DNA of 5,426 nt, taken from NCBI GenBank assembly GCA_028293305.1, contig JAQGPD010000407.1, positions 1 to 5,426 on the forward strand, written 5' to 3'. Below are positions 1 to 5,426 of this stretch, one piece after another. A program made the position numbers and the translations under genes. The notes beneath the pieces were generated by a model, which did not search any database, had not been told where the DNA came from, and saw nothing but the letters and a program-made list of their open reading frames with translations. Numbering within the stretch: position 1 is the stretch's first letter; each line of letters opens with the position of its first letter. Source of the DNA: Verrucomicrobiales bacterium. Its GTDB lineage: Bacteria; Verrucomicrobiota; Verrucomicrobiia; Verrucomicrobiales; V1-33.

Positions 1-255
1 GTGGGAATACCAATTTGGGTTTTGGAATCCGGATTGGAGAGGAAAAGTGTCGGTGTTAGGCTCATCCACCCAGAGCTTTTCATCGACGGCCAGGCAGGAA
101 TGGACGTCCGCCATTTGCAGGTAAAGCTCCCGCGCTTCGGCCTGGTTCCGCAGCAGTTCATTCAGCCGCGCCGCGCGGCTTCCACCGGTGTCGTCAGGCA
201 TTCCGTCCAGCGCGGACTGGATCAGGTCGGGCCATTCTTCGCGGTTCACTATCAT
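1..255 (-). CDS. Sigma-associated regulator or surface protein, FecR/LamG-type N-terminus (partial, runs off left edge)
   Basis: Reading leftward from the ATG at 255-253 gives 85 codons with no stop before the window edge, so the C-terminus is missing. The protein begins MIVNREEWPDLIQSALDG and continues with a charged, probably helical stretch containing RLNELLRNQAEARELYLQM (about residues 30-48), followed by DVHSCLAVDE. In Verrucomicrobia and Planctomycetes, proteins encoded directly after an ECF sigma gene often begin with such a segment (a short helical domain with 'LL..dpeAr..Yl.y..lh.'), then have a membrane helix and a FecR, LamG-like or other extracellular domain. The start overlaps the sigma factor stop in an ATGA, so the two are probably translationally coupled. 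By analogy it could be the partner or anti-sigma factor, but the transmembrane and C-terminal parts that would decide this lie outside the window. No Shine-Dalgarno sequence precedes the start. The reading frame is well supported; the function is a family-level inference. Confidence 0.7.
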   Translation of the reverse strand, partial: MIVNREEWPDLIQSALDGMPDDTGGSRAARLNELLRNQAEARELYLQMADVHSCLAVDEKLWVDEPNTDTFPLQSGFQNPNWYSH

Positions 256-824
256 GAGGGGCAGTCCAGTTGTTGTTGCTGTTGTTGCTTGCGCTCGATG
301 CATTGGTGCAGGGCCAGGCGGATGCGTTGGAGGGATTTGTAGATCGCCTCCGCGCCGCGGCCGACGGATGTGGCGAGGGCCTCGATGCTTTGCTCGTCAA
401 AATAATAACCTCTGACCAGGCGGTGCTGCGCCTCCGGCAATCTTGTCAGGCATTCCTGTAAATGTTCGCGCCGCAAATCCAGCGTCAGGCTCAGTTCCAC
501 CCTCCGCTCCTCCAGCAAAGCCGCCACATCCTCATCCAGCCAGCGTCTTCTCCTCGACTCTGTGCGCAGATGCATGCGGGCCTCGTTCAAAGCGAACCGG
601 CAGGCCCATGGCACGAAAGGTCTGGCCGGGTCATATTTTTCCCGCGCCTGCCAAAGCGCGACGGCGGTCTCCTGCACGACGTCCCGCGCATCGCTGACAT
701 TCGGCACCAGCACCATAACATAACGCAGCAGCTCCCGCTCCGCCTCCAGAAACAGCCGCATGAATCGCTGGTGGGTGAGCGGTTCGGGTTTGGTATTGGC
801 GGAGTCGGGGTCCATCCCATGCAT
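252..824 (-). CDS. ECF-type RNA polymerase sigma factor, Rhodopirellula/Verrucomicrobium-type sigma-70 family
   Basis: A protein of about 190 residues that would bind core RNA polymerase and direct it to a specific promoter set. Sigma region 2 spans about residues 16-89: LTHQRFMRLF opens it, DARDVVQETAVALWQ (45-59) is the core-binding helix, and FVPWACRFALNEARMHLR (70-87) matches the -10 recognition segment. Region 4 spans about 115-179, with CLTRLPEAQHRLVRGYYF followed by a helix-turn-helix (SIEALATSVGRGAEAIYKSL) for -35 recognition. There is no region 1 or 3, as expected for ECF factors, and the length is typical. The frame stays open upstream to 1037, but that would overlap the divergent ATPase gene and lacks sigma similarity. 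I chose ATG 824; ATG 815 (MDPDSANTKPEP, 187 residues) is equally plausible, and neither has a clear ribosome binding site. The C-terminus carries six glutamines before LDCPS. The stop overlaps the start of the next gene, a probable regulator or partner. Confidence 0.88.
   Translation of the reverse strand: MHGMDPDSANTKPEPLTHQRFMRLFLEAERELLRYVMVLVPNVSDARDVVQETAVALWQAREKYDPARPFVPWACRFALNEARMHLRTESRRRRWLDEDVAALLEERRVELSLTLDLRREHLQECLTRLPEAQHRLVRGYYFDEQSIEALATSVGRGAEAIYKSLQRIRLALHQCIERKQQQQQQLDCPS
270..287 (-). repeat. Short CAA/CAG trinucleotide repeat encoding hexaglutamine
   Basis: Six consecutive glutamine codons, CAA or CAG (TTG/CTG on the plus strand), lie in frame near the 3' end of the sigma factor gene, between the last region 4 helix (IERK) and the terminal LDCPS. 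One CAG interrupts the CAA run. The tract is short and its unit is three bases, so slippage would change the glutamine count without shifting the frame. It lies outside the DNA-binding fold and is probably a flexible tail. Confidence 0.75.
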
Positions 825-842
825 TCTGCCGCAACACTGTTC

Positions 843-863
843 TTTTGGACATTTTATTTTGGA
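843..863 (+). repeat. Direct repeat TTTTGGA in the divergent spacer
   Basis: TTTTGGA occurs at 843-849 and again at 857-863, 14 nt apart start to start, and a shorter TTTTGG copy lies at 894-899. All are in the AT-rich spacer between the divergent sigma and ATPase genes. They could be a regulator binding site, but in an AT-rich stretch short T-runs followed by GG can recur by chance. Confidence 0.3.
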
Positions 864-893
864 TTGAACTTCGTAACCTGAAATAAATCTAAT
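864..893 (+). promoter_or_regulatory. Candidate housekeeping-type promoter for the MoxR-DUF58-BatA operon
   Basis: TTGAAC (864-869, 4 of 6 matches to TTGACA) is followed after 18 nt by TCTAAT (888-893, 5 of 6 matches to TATAAT). The region is clearly more AT-rich than the flanking genes. Transcription would start near 900, about 67 nt before the ATG at 967. It is the best sigma-70-like pair I found in the spacer reading toward the operon. Its -10 directly abuts the -10 of the weaker minus-strand candidate, so the two could not be occupied together. Confidence 0.35.
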
Positions 894-920
894 TTTTGGT
901 GAAGGATCATCTTGCGTTCC
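894..920 (-). promoter_or_regulatory. Possible ECF-type promoter for the sigma factor gene (autoregulation candidate)
   Basis: On the minus strand GGAAC (920-916) is followed after 16 nt by CCAAAA (899-894). GGAAC is the usual core of ECF -35 elements, and the spacing fits ECF promoters. The -10 match is weak. Transcription would start near 887, leaving a leader of about 60 nt before the ATG at 824. ECF genes are often autoregulated, which makes such a site reasonable, but a five-base core match can easily arise by chance. Confidence 0.2.
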
Positions 921-966
921 TGGCGGGATACCTGACAATTTCACGCCGAGCGTTTTCCCTCTCCAT

Positions 967-1986
<1,020 letters not shown>

Positions 1987-2024
1987 GCTCTGTTGGCCGC
2001 TCCTGTATTCTTTTCCCGGACCCG

Positions 2025-2930
2025 ATGAAAACCACCCCCGCCTCGTTTTTGGACAGCGCTGTGATTTCGCGGCTGTTGGCGTTGCCGTTGAATGCGCGGC
2101 AGGCGATGACCGGCAGTGTGTCCGGGCGGCACCGCAGCCCGGTGCGCGGGTCCTCGGTCGAGTTTGCGCAGTATCGGAAATACGTCCCCGGCGATGACAC
2201 GCGGCGCCTGGATTGGCGGACCTGGGGGAGGACGGACCGGTTTTATATCAAGGAATTCGAGGCGGACACGAACCTCCGTTTGGCGCTGATCGTGGATGCG
2301 AGCGGATCGATGGGTTATGGTCCCGCCGGCGCGACGCGGCTGGATTATGGCCGGAAATTGGGCGGGTCGCTGGGGTATCTGGCCGCGCAGCAGGGCGATG
2401 CCGTGGGCTTGTGGGGCGTGGGTCGCGATCACCGGCAGAAGCTTCCGGCGAAACGCGGTGCGGCGCATCTGCGGTTGGTGCTGGACCAGTTGGCCGCGTT
2501 GGAGGCGAAGGGCGAAACGACGTTATTGGAGTCGCTGCATGAGGCGGCGGAACAGATTTCCCAGCGGGCGCTGGTGGTGGTGGTTTCCGATTTTTTCATC
2601 GAGCCGGCGAAGTTGAAACACGCCCTGCAGCACCTGCGGTTCCGCAAGCATGACGTGGCGCTTTTCCAGGTGCTCGATCCCATGGAGCTGGATTTTACTT
2701 TTGATAGACCCGCGCGGTTTGTGGATATGGAAGGCGGGGAAATCGTGCTCGCCGACCCCTCGCTCATCAGCCGCCGCTACCAGGAAGTCGTGAAAAAATA
2801 CCTGGCGGAAATGGACGAGGTCATCCGCACCACGGGCGTGGACTATCAACGCGTGATGATGAAGGAGCCCTTCGAGGAGGTGCTCGCGAAATTCCTCCTC
2901 TCCCGTCTTCAATCGAAAGGACGCCGCTAA
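2025..2930 (+). CDS. DUF58 domain-containing protein (VWA-like MoxR partner)
   Basis: A protein of 301 residues without membrane helices, matching the short soluble class of DUF58 proteins found directly downstream of MoxR ATPases. The DUF58 signature runs from about residue 32 to 83: SGRHRSPVRGSSVEFAQYR, then YVPGDDTRRLDWRTWGRTD and FYIKEFEAD. A VWA-like fold follows, with an intact metal-binding MIDAS: DASGSM (91-96), a threonine in GETTLLES (163-170), and the aspartate of VVVSDFF (185-191). Such proteins are thought to be adaptors or effectors working with the MoxR ATPase; no enzymatic activity is established. The start at 2025 leaves a 38-nt gap after the ATPase gene and only 9 nt before the next gene, so co-transcription is likely. 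The gap has no clear ribosome binding site or terminator. Family is secure, molecular role inferred. Confidence 0.93.
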   Translation: MKTTPASFLDSAVISRLLALPLNARQAMTGSVSGRHRSPVRGSSVEFAQYRKYVPGDDTRRLDWRTWGRTDRFYIKEFEADTNLRLALIVDASGSMGYGPAGATRLDYGRKLGGSLGYLAAQQGDAVGLWGVGRDHRQKLPAKRGAAHLRLVLDQLAALEAKGETTLLESLHEAAEQISQRALVVVVSDFFIEPAKLKHALQHLRFRKHDVALFQVLDPMELDFTFDRPARFVDMEGGEIVLADPSLISRRYQEVVKKYLAEMDEVIRTTGVDYQRVMMKEPFEEVLAKFLLSRLQSKGRR

Positions 2931-2939
2931 TCCGACCGC

Positions 2940-5054
2940 ATGAGCTTCCTGGCCCCTCTTCTACTTTTCGCGCTGCCGCTGGCGTTGCTGCCGGTGGTGA
3001 TCCATCTGATCCATCTGCTGCGGCGGCGTCAGGTGAAGTGGGCGGCGATGATGTTCCTGCTGGCGGCGCAGCGGATGAACAAAGGGCTGTCGAAGCTGCG
3101 GCAGTATTTGATATTGCTCTTCCGCATGCTGGCGGTGGCGGCGCTGATTTTCATGATAGGACGCCCCCTCGCGGGCGGGCTGCTGGGGCTGACCGGAGGC
3201 GCGCCGGATTCTGTTATTATCCTGTTGGACCGCAGCGCCTCGATGGAGGAACAGCTCCTGGCCACCGGCACCGGCAAGCGCACCGCCGGATTGCGGAACC
3301 TCACCGCCGCCATCAAGGACGCCTACGGCAAACGCTCGAAATTGGTGCTGATCGACAGCGCGACCCTCCAGCCGGTGAATTTGGAAAACGCCGAAGCCCT
3401 GGCGGATGTGCCACAGAGTGGCCCCACGGACACGGCGGCGGATGTGCCTTCCATGCTGCAAAGCGCCCTGGATTATATCACAACCAACCAAACCGGCCGC
3501 ACCGATGTCTGGCTGGTCAGCGACATGCGGCAATCCGACTGGAACGCGCGCGGCGGCCGCTGGGCTTCGCTGCGGGCAGCGTTTGCCACTTTGCAGGGCG
3601 TCCGGTTCCAGGTGCTGGCCTATCCGGAAACCTCGCCATCGGATCTCGGGATTTCCGTCGAGCGCGTCACGCGGCGCGAGACGAATGACAAGGCGGAGTT
3701 GTTATTGGACATCCGCCTCAACAGCGCCGACCCCGCCGCCGGGCCGCGCACCGTCCCGCTGCGGGTGGTGGTCAATGGCGTGGGCAGCACGCTGAATGCG
3801 GAGATGAAAGGCGCGCAGGTGCTGCTCCAGGCCCGGGCCATCCCCATCGACAAGGCGACCAAACGCGGCTGGGGCAGGGTGGAGCTGCCGGCGGATGCCA
3901 GCCCCGCGGACAATGTCTATCATTTTGTCTTTGATCAGCCCGCGCCGTTGAAATCGGTGATTGTCAGCGACAGCGCCGAGGTTTCGGGCCCGCTCACCGC
4001 CGCCCTGACCGCGCCGCTGGAACCTGGCAGGACCTATCCATCCTCGGTGCTGCCTTTGGCCCGGGCGGCGGAAATTTCCTGGGAGGACACGGCTTTGATT
4101 GTTTGGCAGGGTGCCTTGCCGGGCAAGGACTCGGCGGTCGCGAAGCAACTTGAATTGCATGTCGCCGCCGGCCGGACTTTGCTCTTCATGCCACCCGCCC
4201 AACCGGACGACACCGCTTTCATGGGCGTGAACTGGACCCCTTGGCAATCCGCCGCCGGGGATCAGCCCGCCTTGGTGGAATGGTGGCGCAGCGACGCTGG
4301 ATTGTTGGCAGGAACCCGCGCCGGAACCGCTCTTCCGGTGGGCGAAACCGAGGCCCGCCGTTGGTGCGGGCTCGCCGGCGATGTGGTGCCTTTGGCCCGG
4401 CTCGGCGGCGAGGCGGGGAAGGGGCTCCTGCTCGCCCAAGCGGCGCGGGATGGAGGCAATGGCGCTTATTTTCTAACAACTCTTCCGACTGTCGGCGATT
4501 CAAGCCTGGCGCGCGACGGGGTGGTGATGTTCGCCATGCTGCACCGCGCCCTGCAGGACGGCGCGGCGACTCTGGGCAATGCGAGGCAGAAGTCCGCCGC
4601 GGTGGACGCCTTGGGCGCGGAACCTGCCGCGTGGAAGCGCCTGGATATTGAAAACGCCGATTCCGTTTTGCCGGTGGATCGTCCGCTGCGCGCGGGGGTT
4701 TTGGAGCGGGCGGCCGGCGGGAGTGCCGGGAGTGCGGATAACAATTCCGGGGCGGGCGCGGCCACCGGGGGAACGGGCAAGGATTCGTTATTGATCGCCC
4801 TGAACCGTCCGCCGGACGAGGATGCGCCGCAGACCGTGGGACGGGCGGTTTTGGAAGAATTGATGGCCGGACTCGACTGGCGATTGTTGGAGCGCACGCT
4901 CGAAAACGAAAAAAGCCTGACCAGCGAAATCTGGCGCACCTTCCTCCTGCTCATGGCCGCCGCCCTGGTGCTGGAAGCCCTACTTTCCATGCCTCCCCGC
5001 CGGTCGCTGGCCGCTCCGGGTCCCGGCGGTGAACTCAAATCCCCCGCCGCATGA
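2940..5054 (+). CDS. BatA-type membrane protein with VWA domain
   Basis: A 704-residue membrane protein. The N-terminus (1-78) is a BatA/aerotolerance-regulator N-terminal domain: a first hydrophobic helix (about 3-26), the basic segment HLLRRRQVKWAAMMFLLAAQR, and a second helix (about 56-78). A VWA domain follows (about 90-230) with MIDAS DRSASM (97-102), a threonine in GPTDTAAD (161-168), and an aspartate in LVSDMRQSD (192-200). Residues about 235-335 look like a beta-rich Ig-like segment. Residues about 337-520 resemble the glutamine-amidotransferase-like (Rossmann-type) region of related proteins (TALIVWQGALPG, then HVAAGRTLLFMPP), without a nucleophile; C476 is the only cysteine. A Gly/Ser/Ala-rich linker (592-613) precedes a C-terminal membrane helix (about 664-682). 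The large middle part probably lies on the periplasmic side, or cytoplasmic if the helices orient otherwise. It overlaps the next gene by ATGA. BatA-type identity is sound; the middle-domain assignments are tentative. Confidence 0.88.
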   Translation: MSFLAPLLLFALPLALLPVVIHLIHLLRRRQVKWAAMMFLLAAQRMNKGLSKLRQYLILLFRMLAVAALIFMIGRPLAGGLLGLTGGAPDSVIILLDRSASMEEQLLATGTGKRTAGLRNLTAAIKDAYGKRSKLVLIDSATLQPVNLENAEALADVPQSGPTDTAADVPSMLQSALDYITTNQTGRTDVWLVSDMRQSDWNARGGRWASLRAAFATLQGVRFQVLAYPETSPSDLGISVERVTRRETNDKAELLLDIRLNSADPAAGPRTVPLRVVVNGVGSTLNAEMKGAQVLLQARAIPIDKATKRGWGRVELPADASPADNVYHFVFDQPAPLKSVIVSDSAEVSGPLTAALTAPLEPGRTYPSSVLPLARAAEISWEDTALIVWQGALPGKDSAVAKQLELHVAAGRTLLFMPPAQPDDTAFMGVNWTPWQSAAGDQPALVEWWRSDAGLLAGTRAGTALPVGETEARRWCGLAGDVVPLARLGGEAGKGLLLAQAARDGGNGAYFLTTLPTVGDSSLARDGVVMFAMLHRALQDGAATLGNARQKSAAVDALGAEPAAWKRLDIENADSVLPVDRPLRAGVLERAAGGSAGSADNNSGAGAATGGTGKDSLLIALNRPPDEDAPQTVGRAVLEELMAGLDWRLLERTLENEKSLTSEIWRTFLLLMAAALVLEALLSMPPRRSLAAPGPGGELKSPAA

Positions 5055-5426
5055 AGCCCTCGACGAGCGAACTGGTTTTTACCCCCACCCCGTTTTCGAT
5101 CTGGGGCTCCGTGGCGTTTCTCGCCCTGGTGATTTTTCTGGCTTTCACCGCCTGGCGCCGCAGTGGTTGGCGCGGGTCCATCGGCCTGCTGGAAACACTC
5201 CGCATTCTCGTCGCGGCCGGCATTGCCCTGACGCTCAATCAGCCGGAGTGGCGCGAAACCTTCCTGCCAGGATTCAAGCCGGTCGTGGCCGTGCTCCACG
5301 ACGCATCCGGCAGCATGGAAACCCGCGATATTCTAAAGCCCGGCGACGCCCAGGCCGAGCCCGCCACCCGCTTGGAAGCCGCCGCGCCCCTGACCGATCC
5401 GAAACTCTGGGAACCCCTGGCCGGCC
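5051..5426 (+). CDS. Membrane-anchored VWA-domain protein (partial, runs off right edge)
   Basis: The frame opens at ATG 5051, overlapping the preceding stop as ATGA, and stays open for 125 codons to the window edge, so the C-terminus is missing. Two hydrophobic helices occur at about residues 17-35 (WGSVAFLALVIFLAFTAW region) and 45-63 (GLLETLRILVAAGIALTLNQ region), followed by a VWA start VVAVLHDASGSMETRD (78-93) with an intact DxSxS metal-binding motif (D84, S86, S88). This matches the second, large membrane VWA protein that commonly follows BatA-like genes in PVC bacteria; related proteins run to several hundred residues and often carry a glutamine-amidotransferase-like domain after the VWA, which cannot be checked here. 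ATGA overlap indicates translational coupling and joint production with the BatA-type protein, and the two may pair in the membrane. No Shine-Dalgarno sequence is visible. Confidence 0.85.
   Translation, partial: MKPSTSELVFTPTPFSIWGSVAFLALVIFLAFTAWRRSGWRGSIGLLETLRILVAAGIALTLNQPEWRETFLPGFKPVVAVLHDASGSMETRDILKPGDAQAEPATRLEAAAPLTDPKLWEPLAG

Noticed and set aside
1..342. A plus-strand open frame of 113 codons from the left edge
   Set aside because: It includes a six-cysteine run made by reading the glutamine repeat antisense, has no domain, and is opposite the sigma factor and its overlapping partner gene.
851..856. TAAAAT on the minus strand as a -10 box for the sigma gene
   Set aside because: It matches the -10 consensus at 5 of 6 positions, but nothing resembling a -35 box lies 16-18 nt upstream, and such hexamers are common in this AT-rich spacer.
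1987..2024. Possible terminator or separate promoter between the MoxR and DUF58 genes
   Set aside because: The 38-nt gap has no hairpin followed by a T-run and no convincing promoter pair, so the genes are better treated as one operon.
4466..5299. A 277-codon open frame on the minus strand opposite the BatA/VWA junction
   Set aside because: It runs antisense across two genes with clear membrane and VWA motifs. It has low-complexity Arg/Ala/Ser/Pro composition and no domain features.

Overview
The window looks like high-GC chromosomal DNA from the Planctomycetes–Verrucomicrobia–Lentisphaerae (PVC) group, most likely Verrucomicrobia. The indications are an ECF-type sigma factor resembling the Rhodopirellula/Verrucomicrobium sigma-70 family, followed by a start-overlapping gene whose N-terminus resembles the FecR/LamG-type partners of such sigma factors, and a MoxR–DUF58–BatA–VWA cluster. 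None of the starts has a convincing Shine-Dalgarno sequence. The phylum assignment is an inference from protein style, not from a marker gene.

Left part (minus strand, about 1-824): an ECF sigma factor gene reads leftward. Its stop overlaps the start of a second gene in an ATGA tetranucleotide (252-255). The second gene leaves the window after 85 codons and looks like the start of a sigma-linked membrane regulator or surface protein. The sigma factor ends in six consecutive glutamines encoded by a short CAA/CAG repeat.

Divergent spacer (825-966, 142 bp): this AT-richer stretch separates the sigma gene from the plus-strand operon. It holds a plausible housekeeping-type promoter toward the operon, a weaker ECF-like promoter candidate toward the sigma gene, and TTTTGG repeats. 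The two candidate -10 elements abut.

Right part (plus strand, 967-5426): four closely packed genes, apparently one operon. They encode a MoxR-family AAA+ ATPase, a soluble DUF58 protein with a VWA-like MIDAS, a 704-residue BatA-type membrane protein with a VWA domain, and the beginning of a second membrane-anchored VWA protein. Spacing is 38 nt, 9 nt, then a 4-nt ATGA overlap. In this conserved arrangement the MoxR ATPase is thought to act as a chaperone-like remodeller, with DUF58 and VWA proteins as metal-dependent adaptors. Related Bat operons were named for aerotolerance in Bacteroides, but the actual substrate is unknown, including here.

No RNA gene, mobile element, CRISPR array or clear terminator was seen. 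The core operon is a known type. The least explained parts are the divergent sigma/partner pair and the large periplasmic part of the BatA-type protein.
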